From NCBI RefSeq assembly GCF_002897035.1, contig NZ_BAUX01000011.1, positions 97,367-161,366 on the forward strand: DNA of 64,000 nt, read 5' to 3'. Below are positions 52,862 to 61,031 of this stretch, piece after piece (the first letter of the stretch is position 1; each line of letters opens with the position of its first letter). The notes below the pieces were generated by a model. That model did no database searches. It saw nothing but the letters and a program-made list of their open reading frames with translations, and was not told where the DNA came from. The stretch comes from Methylopila sp. Yamaguchi (lineage in GTDB: Bacteria; Pseudomonadota; Alphaproteobacteria; Rhizobiales; Methylopilaceae). The position numbers and the translations under genes were made by a program.

Positions 52862-53632
52862 CTAGCTCGCTCCAAGCTCCTCGAGCCGCGCCGAGTTCAG
52901 GATTCGGATCCCGTTCGGAACGACGAGGAGGACGCGTTCGCGGCCAAGCCTCGAAATGACACGACTAACCGTTTCGAGGGTCAATCCCAGATAATCCGCC
53001 AGATCCTGACGGGTCATGGGCAGGGGTATTGTGACTGCGCTGGAGCCTAGGCGGATCAGGCGATCGCGCATCGTGACAAGGAACGACGCCATCTTCTCGT
53101 CGGCGGAACGGCGTCCCAGCAGAACCATGTGATCCTGCGCAAGCGTCAGCTCATGGGTGGCGGCCTCATGAAGCTTCCTAAGCAAATTAGGTTTGGCGAC
53201 CACGAACGAGACAAAATCGGCTCTGTTGAAACGGCAAGCGTGCACCGTATCAATGGCGTCGGCCGAATAACCGTTACGCTCACTAAGTGAAAGACCGATA
53301 AAGTCACCCGGCATCATGAACCCGACAATCTGCCGCCGCCCGTCGGGCAGAAGTTTGTACAACCTCACTGATCCAGAAGTCACATTGTAAACCGACAACG
53401 CAGAATCATCTTGATAGAATAACGTTTCTTTTGGATTGAAGCATAATTTCTCCTTGAGCAAGTTCAGCGTCGCGAGATCATCGGGCTCCAGCGCGTCGCA
53501 CACGCTGACGCTTCGTACGGCGCACTCCCTGCAAGCCTCGTCGTTTTCGCGTTTACAACTGCGGCGCGAGGTCCGCTGCGATGGAGCGACGACCTCATAT
53601 GCTTCGGTATCTAATGCGGCGCGGGTGGACAT
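52862..53632 (-). CDS. FNR-type oxygen-responsive regulator (FnrN/AadR-like)
   Basis: 256 residues from the ATG at 53632, with AGGGGGC upstream; the longer frame runs over the FNR box. Cysteines 34, 37 and 45 (C-x2-C-x7-C) plus C133 (HACRFNR) form the four-ligand set for an oxygen-sensitive [4Fe-4S] cluster. The effector beta-roll is at about 50-150 and the winged helix is LPMTRQDLADYLGLTLETVSRVISRLGRERVL. The E-x2-SR in the recognition helix fits TTGAT-N4-ATCAA. It should be active without oxygen and is the probable regulator of the surrounding boxes, one of which lies 70 nt upstream of its own start. Confidence 0.93.
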   Translation of the reverse strand: MSTRAALDTEAYEVVAPSQRTSRRSCKRENDEACRECAVRSVSVCDALEPDDLATLNLLKEKLCFNPKETLFYQDDSALSVYNVTSGSVRLYKLLPDGRRQIVGFMMPGDFIGLSLSERNGYSADAIDTVHACRFNRADFVSFVVAKPNLLRKLHEAATHELTLAQDHMVLLGRRSADEKMASFLVTMRDRLIRLGSSAVTIPLPMTRQDLADYLGLTLETVSRVISRLGRERVLLVVPNGIRILNSARLEELGAS

Positions 53633-53702
53633 GGCATGCCCCCTGTGCTGGCAGCGCCAAACCCTATCTCCATCGACAATAGCGCAGCGATCGTTCCGAG
53701 GA

Positions 53703-53716
53703 TTGATCTGGATCAA
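53703..53716. promoter_or_regulatory. FNR box (TTGATCTGGATCAA) between fnr and the 53773 gene
   Basis: A perfect TTGAT-N4-ATCAA palindrome. It is 56 nt before the ATG at 53773 (plus) and 70 nt before the fnr-like start at 53632 (minus), suggesting autoregulation and control of the unknown gene. Confidence 0.72.
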
Positions 53717-53772
53717 AGCATTCATCCGGCGCCGCAATCCAAGATCATCATCGATCCCATTGGACGAGAATC

Positions 53773-54297
53773 ATGTGCGCGATCAGTTGCTTGTCTGCGC
53801 TGCGACTGACGGCTCCCGACATCGCGCCGAGTGACACGACGGTCCGCCGCGCCTTCGCGCTTGTCAGCCTCTGTCATCCGTTCCTGGGCTTCGAAGGCTG
53901 GACGCGCTATCTCGCACGCGCCCAGCAACTGGAGCGTTCGCAAGCGGGAGTGGTCGCGATTGAAGACGCGCGCGGATATCTCCACGCATTGTTCAGGTAC
54001 TTCGTACAGACGGAACCTTCACTGGCCGACAGCCAGCAGCATTCTTCCATACGGATGATCCGGCTTCATGATCTCGTCTTTGCTGAACTTCCGGGAACCG
54101 AGTTGCTCGCGCGGATCGCCGCGGAAGGCGAAGCGCTCGCCATCTCACTTAGCTGTCGCGGCGTGATCATAGAATTGCCCGCAATTGCCGGGAACTCCAC
54201 ACGAGCTTTGAACGATTTCCGGCAGACGAGCAGCGGCGTGGTGGTCAAAATTCTTTCGGATAATTGTCCGCCAGACAGCCAAGATGTCGTGGCCTAG
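53773..54297 (+). CDS. Protein of unknown function downstream of an FNR box (174 aa)
   Basis: 174 residues: MCAISCLSALRLTAPDIAPS, then LVSLCHPFLGFEGWTRYLAR and a region GVVAIEDARGYLHALFRYFV. The alternation of strands and helices and the GVV..EDARGYL..LF pattern vaguely recall a GNAT acetyltransferase half, but no acetyl-CoA loop (Q/R-x2-G-x-G/A) is visible, so I do not claim it. The C-terminus is polar. It starts 56 nt from a perfect FNR box and is divergent from the FNR-type regulator, so it probably belongs to the low-oxygen set. It converges on the acyl-CoA synthetase/GNAT gene 13 bp away. Confidence 0.7.
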   Translation: MCAISCLSALRLTAPDIAPSDTTVRRAFALVSLCHPFLGFEGWTRYLARAQQLERSQAGVVAIEDARGYLHALFRYFVQTEPSLADSQQHSSIRMIRLHDLVFAELPGTELLARIAAEGEALAISLSCRGVIIELPAIAGNSTRALNDFRQTSSGVVVKILSDNCPPDSQDVVA

Positions 54298-54310
54298 TCA
54301 CCTGCCGAAA

Positions 54311-57013
54311 TCAGGCAATGGAAGTTGCGCGACCCCTTTCGCACTCCTGGCTGACGTTAAGAGAAAATATAGTCGAAGCACCATCCTTTTCCGTCAGCGC
54401 CTCAAAGCCGAGCTCGCGGCACATCGCGGACATCTCGGCGTTTTCCCTGAGCACCTCTCCGCGCACTGTCGCCACGCCCTCCGCCTTCGCCCAGTCCAGC
54501 ACAAGGCCCATGAGAGCCCAGCCGAGTCCTCGGCCCTTCAGATTGCTTCGAACAAGAATGGCGAACTCGCCGTCTGTTCGATCCCCGTTGCAATGGAGGC
54601 TGACGACGCCGGACGCTTCGCCTGCGGCATCGAGAGCGACGAAGGCGATGGCGCGCGCGTAGTCGAGATGGACGAGCTGCGTTAGAAACCCGTGCTCGAG
54701 ATGGCGAACCGGCGCAAAGAAGCGCAGTCGGAGGTCGTTCGGCTCGACCGCCGCCAGAAACCGGCTAACGAGCTCTTCGTCTTCGGCCCGCAACGGCCGC
54801 ACATCGTAGGCTGCGCCGGACTTCGTCTTAAGCGATCGCATCCAACCCGACGGATAGGGCCGGATGACCAGTCGGGACGCTCCGCCGGCTGCGATCGCGA
54901 CGCGCGCGTCCACGGCCAGCACGCCCGCTTCGTCGGCCAGCAATGGATTGAGGTCGATCGACCGGATTTCCGGACAGGCGGAAGCAAGCTCGCCCAAGGC
55001 GATCAGCACCCCTTCCACGCCCGCCCGGTCGGCTGCGGCCACGTCGCGGTAGGCGGCGAGGGTCCGTCCGACATCGGTCTGATCGATCAGATCCCCGGCC
55101 AATGTCCGATCCAGCGGCGGCAGGCCGACCGCGGTGTCGCGGTAGATTTCCACGCCGACGCCGCCCCGCCCGAAAAGGATGACGGGACCGAACGTCGGAT
55201 CGTCGGACAGGCCTGCGATCAGTTCGCGCGCGCCGGGGCGTCTGACCATGGGCTGCAAAAGGAAGTCTGCGTCTTCGGCGTCGGGTCGGGCCGCCCGCAC
55301 CCTCGCCAGCATGTCGGCCGCCGCCCGAGCGACGGCGGCGGGAGTTTCGAGACCGAGGCGAACGCCGCCGACGTCCGATTTGTGGACGATCACCCGCGAA
55401 CGGATCTTGAGGACGACGGCGTCCACGCTGCGCAGGATCTGGCGGGCGGCTGCGGCCGCCTCATCGGGGGTCGCCGCGGTCACGCTCTTGACGATCGGCA
55501 CCCCGAACGCCTTCAGGAGCCGGCTCGCCTCGATCGGGTCGAGCCACGCGCGCCCAGCTGCGACGGCGGCGCGGACGCAGGCGATCGCCGCAGTGGTCGC
55601 AGGGGCGTCCGGAAGAACCGCCGAGGCGGGCGTAGCCTGCAGCGCAGCCTGCGCACGCCGGTGACGGGTCAGATAGCCAAACGCCGCGACGGCGTCGCTC
55701 TCGGTGTCAAAATGGGGAACTCTGGCTTCGGCGAAAAGCCGGTTGATCTCTTCGCCCGCTCCAAGCCATGAGGCCAAGACCGGCTTCGGAGGCGCGGAAC
55801 GCTCTCTCGCCGCGGCGATCGTCGCGATGACGGCCCGCGCGGTCGCCTCCGAGGACGCCAGCGCCGTTGGAACGTCGAGGGCGACGACGGCGTCGACCTG
55901 TTCGTCTCGGAGCAGAGCGTCGAGCGCGCCGGCGAAACGCGCCGCATCGGCGTCGCCGATGACGTCGACAGGATTGGAGCGCGACCATGTGCTGGGAAGC
56001 AGTTGATCGAGCGCAAGCAGCGTGCGGGAAGAGATCGCGGCGACTTCCCCGCGAGCGTCGAGATGGCGATCGATCGCCAGGACGCCAATCCCGCCGCCGT
56101 TTGTGAGGATCCCCAACCGATCCCCCCGGTCGAACTGACCGCGACCGAGCGCCTCGGCGGCGACGAAAAGCTGATCCAGATCCAGAACCCTCAAAAGCCC
56201 CGCGCGTCGGAAGGCCGCGTCGTAGACGCCGTCGGCGCCCGCAAGCGCGCCGGTATGGGTGGCCGCCGCTCTGGCGCCTTCGACGTGCCGGCCTCCCTTG
56301 ACCACGACGACCGGCTTGACGCGGGCGGCCGCGCGGGCGGCCGACATGAACTTCCCGGCGTCGGTGATGGCTTCGACGTAAAGCAGGATCGCGCGTGTCC
56401 GGCCATCCCCGGCGAAGTGGTCGAGGCAGTCCGCTACATCCACGTCGAGCGCGTCTCCAAGGGACACAACAGCGGAGAAGCCAAGGGCGCGTTTGGTCCC
56501 CCAGCCGACGAGGGCGGCGGCCACGGCCCCGGACTGGCTGACGAGGGCGAGATCGCCCTCCAGGCACGGGCCCGCCGAAAAACTCACGTTAAGGCCGGCC
56601 GGCGGCGCGAGGAGGCCAAAGGCGTTCGGGCCCAGAAGCCGCAGGCCATGCGCCTTGGCCGCCTTGGCGATCGCCTCGGATTGCGAGCCCGGGCCGCGTG
56701 ACAGGCCGGCGGTGAGGATGACCGCGGCCCCTGCGCGGGCCGCCGCCGCGTCCGCGATCACGGCCGGCACCGCCGTCGGGGGCGTGCAGACCACGACGAG
56801 ATCCACCGCCTCGCCGATGTCCGCGAGCCTTCGCAAGCACGCGGCGCCCGACACCGTCGCATGCTTGGGGTTGACCGCAACGATGCGGCCGGCGAAGCCG
56901 CCCGCGGCCAGATTGGCCATCACGGCCCGGCCCAGCGAGCCGGGGCGGTCGCTTGCGCCGACGACCGCGACCGAGGCCGGCCGGAAGAGCCGGTCGAGGC
57001 CGAAGCTGCTCAT
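54311..57013 (-). CDS. ADP-forming acyl-CoA synthetase/GNAT fusion (Pat-like)
   Basis: 900 residues. Residues about 1-460 are the CoA-binding and ligase domains of an ADP-forming acyl-CoA synthetase (SVAVVGASDRPGSLGRAVMANL, LVSQSGAVAAALVGW, GRHVEGARAAATHTGALAG with H253 at the expected phospho-His position). Residues about 480-690 form the ATP-grasp-like domain (LKIRSRVIVHKSDVGGVRLG). Residues about 735-885 are a GNAT domain (VRPLRAEDEELVSRFL, VRSNLKGRGLGWALMGLVLDWA). This is the Pat/YfiQ layout used for protein lysine acetylation. It follows a universal stress protein gene by one base, downstream of an FNR box. Confidence 0.92.
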   Translation of the reverse strand: MSSFGLDRLFRPASVAVVGASDRPGSLGRAVMANLAAGGFAGRIVAVNPKHATVSGAACLRRLADIGEAVDLVVVCTPPTAVPAVIADAAAARAGAAVILTAGLSRGPGSQSEAIAKAAKAHGLRLLGPNAFGLLAPPAGLNVSFSAGPCLEGDLALVSQSGAVAAALVGWGTKRALGFSAVVSLGDALDVDVADCLDHFAGDGRTRAILLYVEAITDAGKFMSAARAAARVKPVVVVKGGRHVEGARAAATHTGALAGADGVYDAAFRRAGLLRVLDLDQLFVAAEALGRGQFDRGDRLGILTNGGGIGVLAIDRHLDARGEVAAISSRTLLALDQLLPSTWSRSNPVDVIGDADAARFAGALDALLRDEQVDAVVALDVPTALASSEATARAVIATIAAARERSAPPKPVLASWLGAGEEINRLFAEARVPHFDTESDAVAAFGYLTRHRRAQAALQATPASAVLPDAPATTAAIACVRAAVAAGRAWLDPIEASRLLKAFGVPIVKSVTAATPDEAAAAARQILRSVDAVVLKIRSRVIVHKSDVGGVRLGLETPAAVARAAADMLARVRAARPDAEDADFLLQPMVRRPGARELIAGLSDDPTFGPVILFGRGGVGVEIYRDTAVGLPPLDRTLAGDLIDQTDVGRTLAAYRDVAAADRAGVEGVLIALGELASACPEIRSIDLNPLLADEAGVLAVDARVAIAAGGASRLVIRPYPSGWMRSLKTKSGAAYDVRPLRAEDEELVSRFLAAVEPNDLRLRFFAPVRHLEHGFLTQLVHLDYARAIAFVALDAAGEASGVVSLHCNGDRTDGEFAILVRSNLKGRGLGWALMGLVLDWAKAEGVATVRGEVLRENAEMSAMCRELGFEALTEKDGASTIFSLNVSQECERGRATSIA

Positions 57014-57014
57014 C

Positions 57015-57854
57015 TTAATGCGACATGAACAGGCAGTGTTTCGACGTCTCCAGGAGATCCCGCGTCACCCCGCCGAAGAGCCACTCGCGGGTGCGGCTGT
57101 GACCGTAAGCCCCCGCCACGATGAGGTCGGCGCCGATGTCGTCGGCTTGATCCATGAGGTCGTTCGCCACGGTCTCCAGCTGCCCGGAGTGGACCGAGGC
57201 ATGGGCCCGCACGCCGTGCCGATCAAGCCACGCCGCCACGTCCTCAGCGCCGGCATCGCGAAGCGCCGGCGTCGCCGCGAGAATGACCACCTCGTTAGCC
57301 TTCTTCAGAATGGGAAGCGCGTCACGCACCGCCCGTCGCGCTTCTCGCGTGTCCTTCCATGCGACGACGACCTTATGGGCCGCGAGGTAGTCTTTTTCCG
57401 GCGGCACTACGAGGATCGGCCGGCCGCATTCCAGCGCGATCACGCCGGGGCGAACGCCCAGCGCCCCGTCCTGGACGTCATAGCTCGCGCGCCTGCCCAC
57501 CACCACGAGGTCCGCGGCGCGCGTCTGCTCGATGAGAAACCGTTCCGGATCGGTGACGCAGGCGCGCCATTCAGCGTCGTTGCGCGAGCCGACGACCGCG
57601 TCGAAGGTTCGTCGCGCGGCATGCAGGTCTCCCTCGACGCGGCCCCGCTCTTCGTCGGACACGGACGCCGAGATATTGATGGCTCCGCCCGCATAGACTT
57701 CGAGCAGTTGCTGCTCGGCTGCGGCGCCGACGAAATAGGAGCCATACCGTTCCGCAAACTGAGCTGCGAGCCGCCCTCGCGCCTCGGCGTAGGGCGTAAG
57801 ATCGAAGTGCACGAGAATGCTGGCGAAACCGGCGCCGGCTGGGGTGGAGTTCAT
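57015..57854 (-). CDS. Universal stress protein, tandem UspA domains
   Basis: 279 residues and a close paralogue of the protein at 46861-47703: FASILVHFDLTPYAEARGRLA, ADLVVVGRRAS, HKVVVAWKDTREARRAVRDALPIL and GAYGHSRTREWLFGGVTRDLLETSKHCLFMSH. Both Usp domains are present, with the nucleotide motif intact in the second. AGGAGGAG lies before the ATG. Its stop is followed one base later by the Pat-like gene, forming a two-gene operon. A perfect FNR box sits 56 nt upstream of the start. Confidence 0.92.
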   Translation of the reverse strand: MNSTPAGAGFASILVHFDLTPYAEARGRLAAQFAERYGSYFVGAAAEQQLLEVYAGGAINISASVSDEERGRVEGDLHAARRTFDAVVGSRNDAEWRACVTDPERFLIEQTRAADLVVVGRRASYDVQDGALGVRPGVIALECGRPILVVPPEKDYLAAHKVVVAWKDTREARRAVRDALPILKKANEVVILAATPALRDAGAEDVAAWLDRHGVRAHASVHSGQLETVANDLMDQADDIGADLIVAGAYGHSRTREWLFGGVTRDLLETSKHCLFMSH

Positions 57855-57910
57855 GAGCCGCTCCTCCTGCGATCTGACGCACGAGCATCTGCAGATCGCT
57901 CCCCAGAGCC

Positions 57911-57924
57911 TTGATTTCGATCAA
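57911..57924. promoter_or_regulatory. FNR box (TTGATTTCGATCAA) before the usp-pat operon
   Basis: A perfect TTGAT-N4-ATCAA palindrome, 56 nt before the ATG at 57854. It should place the universal stress protein and the Pat-like acetyltransferase under oxygen-responsive control. Confidence 0.75.
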
Positions 57925-58016
57925 ACCTCCCATGGCCGGCGCATGTCGGCGCCGCCCATCGGCCTTTAGGTGTCCCGATGAGGCCTGAAGCGACCCTGCG
58001 GCGAGCGTCCGACGCC

Positions 58017-59066
58017 TCAGATCGCGATCGGCGGTTGAACGCCGAGACGCGCGGCGTGCGGCTCCAGCGAAGCAAGGACGCCATCGTGGATCGCGACGCC
58101 GTTCGCGAGCGCCTCGCGCTTCCGCGTCAGCGCGGCTTCGCCCGGCAGCCGCACCGCGTTGACGCCCGGCCGCGGCGGGTTGGCGCGGCAGGCGTCCACG
58201 AGCCAGCCGGTCTGGCGCAGGAACCCATCCCGCCCGCCGAAGGCCTCGGGATCGTAGACCTGCACGGTCACCGCCGCGTTGGTGCCCTTCGGCGCGTCGG
58301 CGCGGCCGTATCCCGCCAAGCCCTGCGTCACGGCCTCGACGTGGAGCGCCATGCCGTAGCCCTTCTGGCCATGGTCCAGTCCGCCGGTCGGCAGCAGCGT
58401 GCCGCCCTCCTGCATGACCTTCGGGTCGCGCGACGGCTTGCCGTCCTTGTCCATCAGCCAGTCATGCGGGAACTGTTCGCCCGCCTTGATCAGCCGCTGG
58501 CTCATGTTGACGGTGGTGATCGAGGCCGAGATGTCGATCAGGATCGGGTCGCCCGGCGTCGGAATCCCGTGCGCGACGGGGTCGGGCGTGTAGAGCCCCT
58601 TCAGCCCGCCGAAGGGCGCGACCTGCGCGCCAGAGGGGCTGGAGCTGGCGATGGTGACCATCAATCCTTCGCTCGTCGCGATCGGCAGATAGGCCGCCAG
58701 GCAACCGATGTGGTGGCTGTCGCCGATGACGATCGTTGCCGCGCCGTGGGTCTTCGCGCGCTCGCAGCCGAGCTTCACCGCCTCCGCCGTCAGCCACGCG
58801 CCAGGCAGGCGTCGCCCGCGCCAGCAGACGACCGCGCCGCGATCGGACACGATCCCGGGCGCGCCGGCCTTGGTCATCACGCCGTCCGCAACTGCGTCGA
58901 GATACCAGCCCGCGAGCGCGAGGCCGTGAGTGGTGTGACCCATCAGGTCGGCCTCGACCAGATAGGTCGCGACCGCTTTCGCCTTGTCGGATTCGAGACC
59001 GGCGGCCGAGAACAGGGCCTCGGCGTACGCGACCAAGTCCTCGGCGCGGAAGCGGGGCGCCGTCAT
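58017..59066 (-). CDS. Ldh-family NAD(P)-dependent oxidoreductase (malate/L-lactate/ureidoglycolate type)
   Basis: 349 residues from the ATG at 59066; the 100 residues added by the longer frame are a shadow of the upstream gene. The Ldh2/YlbC fold is clear: ADLMGHTTHGLALAGWYL (catalytic His), ATIVIGDSHHIGCLAAYL, IASSSPSGAQVAPFGG, NMSQRLIKAGEQFP, and GQKGYGMALHVEAVTQGL. Relatives include ComC sulfolactate dehydrogenase and ureidoglycolate dehydrogenase. It oxidises a 2-hydroxy acid with a nicotinamide cofactor. It overlaps the D-2-hydroxyacid dehydrogenase gene by 4 bp and is last in the acid-catabolism cluster. Confidence 0.9.
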   Translation of the reverse strand: MTAPRFRAEDLVAYAEALFSAAGLESDKAKAVATYLVEADLMGHTTHGLALAGWYLDAVADGVMTKAGAPGIVSDRGAVVCWRGRRLPGAWLTAEAVKLGCERAKTHGAATIVIGDSHHIGCLAAYLPIATSEGLMVTIASSSPSGAQVAPFGGLKGLYTPDPVAHGIPTPGDPILIDISASITTVNMSQRLIKAGEQFPHDWLMDKDGKPSRDPKVMQEGGTLLPTGGLDHGQKGYGMALHVEAVTQGLAGYGRADAPKGTNAAVTVQVYDPEAFGGRDGFLRQTGWLVDACRANPPRPGVNAVRLPGEAALTRKREALANGVAIHDGVLASLEPHAARLGVQPPIAI

Positions 59067-60043
59067 GCCGGCGCTCCCGCCTGCTGAAACACCTGGGGGT
59101 TCAGCACGCGGGTTGGGCGACCGCCGGCGAGCAGCGTCTCGATGTCCTCGATGTTCATGAGCCCGACGCGTTCGACCGACTCGACCGTGTCCGCGCCGGT
59201 GTGCGGCGTGAAGACGACGCGCGGCTGGCGGAAGATCGGGTGAGAGACGTCCGGCGGCTCGACCACATAGGCGTCGATCCCGGCCCCCGCGAGCTTCTTG
59301 GCGGTGAGCGCCGCATCGAGCGCGTCTAGGTCCACGACCTCGCCGCGGGCGAGATTGAGCAGGCACGCGGTCGGCTTCATGAGCGCCAGGCGCTCAGCGT
59401 TGATCAGCGCGGCGTTGTCCGCCCCGCCGAAGACGTGGAGCGAGACGTAGTCTGAACGCCTCAAAAGCTCGTCGAGCTCCACGATATCGACGCCGTTCGT
59501 CTCCGCGAAGCCTCGGTCGGGATAGAGGTCGGAGGCCACGACCTTCATGCCGAGACCTACGGCTTTCAGCGCGAGCGACCGGCCGATCGCGCCCAGGCCG
59601 ACGATCCCGAGCGTCTTGCCGTCGATCTCGCTGCCGACGACGCGCTTCCAGCCACCGGTGACGACGCCCTGGTGGCCCGCCGGGATGTTGCGCGCGAGCG
59701 AAAACATCATGCCGACGGCGAGCTCCGCGACCGCGGCCGCGTTCGCGCCGGGCGTGTTGAGCACCGGAAGTCCGCGCGCCGTGCAGGCCGCGACGTCGAT
59801 ACTGTCGACCCCGACGCCGTGCTTCAGCACCGCCTTCAGTTTCGGCGCGGCCGCAAGCGTCTCCTCAGTCACCTTGACGAGGCCCGCGACCAGAAAATCG
59901 ACGTCGGCGAGATGCTCCAAAAGACCCCCGTCCGGCTTCGTCATGTCGACGCAGCGGAGGACGGTCCAACCCTTCTGCGCGAGTTTGTCCGGGACGGCTC
60001 CGTAGCGGCCGAAGCCAGGCGATGTGGTGGCGACGACGGTCAT
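59063..60043 (-). CDS. D-2-hydroxyacid dehydrogenase (SerA/SlcC-like family)
   Basis: 326 residues from the ATG at 60043, which has GGAGGAC upstream. The NAD site is TLGIVGLGAIGRSLALKAVG. Catalytic residues follow the family order: Arg in NLARGEVVD, Glu in AYVVEPPDVSHP and His in VFTPHTGADT. The substrate lobe starts LLEHLADVDFLVAGL. Relatives act on phosphoglycerate, hydroxypyruvate or (S)-sulfolactate. It lies between the DapA-family gene (10 bp upstream) and the Ldh-family gene, which it overlaps by 4 bp. Confidence 0.92.
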   Translation of the reverse strand: MTVVATTSPGFGRYGAVPDKLAQKGWTVLRCVDMTKPDGGLLEHLADVDFLVAGLVKVTEETLAAAPKLKAVLKHGVGVDSIDVAACTARGLPVLNTPGANAAAVAELAVGMMFSLARNIPAGHQGVVTGGWKRVVGSEIDGKTLGIVGLGAIGRSLALKAVGLGMKVVASDLYPDRGFAETNGVDIVELDELLRRSDYVSLHVFGGADNAALINAERLALMKPTACLLNLARGEVVDLDALDAALTAKKLAGAGIDAYVVEPPDVSHPIFRQPRVVFTPHTGADTVESVERVGLMNIEDIETLLAGGRPTRVLNPQVFQQAGAPA

Positions 60044-60053
60044 CGGGTCCTCC

Positions 60054-60938
60054 TCAGGCGAGGCCATGAATCTTCAGCAGGGCGGCGATCTTCGCGTCCT
60101 GCTCAGGGCTTGGCGGCAGCGCCGGCTGGCGGCTCGCGCCGACGGAAGGGTCCATCAGGTAGAGCGAGCGCTTCACGAGCGCCGGCGGGTAGCCGAGCTT
60201 GTAGAGGTCGGTGCGGAAGGCCGTGAACTTCGCCTGCGCGGCTTCGGCTTTGGAAAGGTCGCCGGCGTTGTAGCCTTCGGCGATCTCCGCCAGCACCTTG
60301 GGCATGACGTTGCCGAGCCCGGAGATGCACCCCTTGGCGCCGTTCTGGAACGCCCAGAGCACGAGCGAGTCCGGGCCCGAGTAGACGTCGAAGGAGCCTT
60401 CCGTTTTGGAGACGCCGAGATAGGCCTCGAGCGTCGCCTGCTGGCCGCCGCTGTCCTTGATGCCTGCGATGTTGCCGTGTCGGGCGAGGACGCGCGCGGT
60501 CTCCGGCTCGATGTGGTTCTGGGTGCGGGCCGGGATGTCGTAGAGATAGATCGGCGTCTTCACGGCGTCGGCCACCGTCGAGAAGTGGCGGACCAGCCCG
60601 TCCTGCGTGCATTCGATGAAGAACGGGGTGATGACCGCGATCCCGTCGACGCCGATGCGGTCGAATTCCCGCGCGAGCTTCACCGTCTCGTAGGTCGCCG
60701 GCATGCCGGCGTTGACGATGACGCGCGCCCGGCCGCCGGCCTCATCCACGACCTCTTCGGTCAGCCGCACCTTTTCCTCGAAGGTGAGCGCGGTGAAGTC
60801 GCCGTTGGTGCCGGCGCACATGATGTTATTGCCCGCCTCGACCTGCCGGCGCACCTGCGCGCGGGTCGCGCGGAAGTCGATCTCCTCGGCGTCGCCGAAG
60901 CAGGTCACAAGGGCGACGAAGGTTTCGCAGGTGGTCAT
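60054..60938 (-). CDS. DapA-family aldolase/lyase
   Basis: 294 residues from the ATG at 60938. The TIM-barrel DHDPS/NAL family hallmarks are AGTNGDFTALTFEEKVRLTEEVV (pyruvate-binding region), the catalytic Tyr in IYLYDIPARTQN and the Schiff-base Lys in IAGIKDSGG. Classic DapA has G-T-T-GE; here GTNGDF, so the substrate is probably not aspartate semialdehyde. It may cleave a keto acid to pyruvate plus an aldehyde. The gene follows the transporter gene after a long hairpin and precedes the hydroxyacid dehydrogenases by 10 bp. Confidence 0.9.
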   Translation of the reverse strand: MTTCETFVALVTCFGDAEEIDFRATRAQVRRQVEAGNNIMCAGTNGDFTALTFEEKVRLTEEVVDEAGGRARVIVNAGMPATYETVKLAREFDRIGVDGIAVITPFFIECTQDGLVRHFSTVADAVKTPIYLYDIPARTQNHIEPETARVLARHGNIAGIKDSGGQQATLEAYLGVSKTEGSFDVYSGPDSLVLWAFQNGAKGCISGLGNVMPKVLAEIAEGYNAGDLSKAEAAQAKFTAFRTDLYKLGYPPALVKRSLYLMDPSVGASRQPALPPSPEQDAKIAALLKIHGLA

Positions 60939-60974
60939 GGATCTCTCGGGGGCATTGAGGGCTCGGGAGGCGAA

Positions 60975-61012
60975 GACCGTCATCCCGGCGCTTTTTAGTC
61001 GGGATGACGGTC
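60975..61012. repeat. 13-bp inverted repeat between the TctC-like and DapA-like genes
   Basis: Arms GACCGTCATCCCG and CGGGATGACGGTC are perfectly complementary around a 12-base loop containing TTTTT. It may be a terminator, an attenuating or mRNA-stabilising stem inside the operon, or a copy of a GTCATCCCGG-type dispersed element common in Rhizobiales. Confidence 0.65.
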
Positions 61013-61031
61013 GTGGTTCAGGCGTCAGCCG

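Noticed and set aside
59067..59366. 100-residue N-terminal extension of the Ldh-family gene
   Set aside because: It is an arginine-rich shadow of the D-2-hydroxyacid dehydrogenase gene; the ATG at 59066 gives the normal family length.
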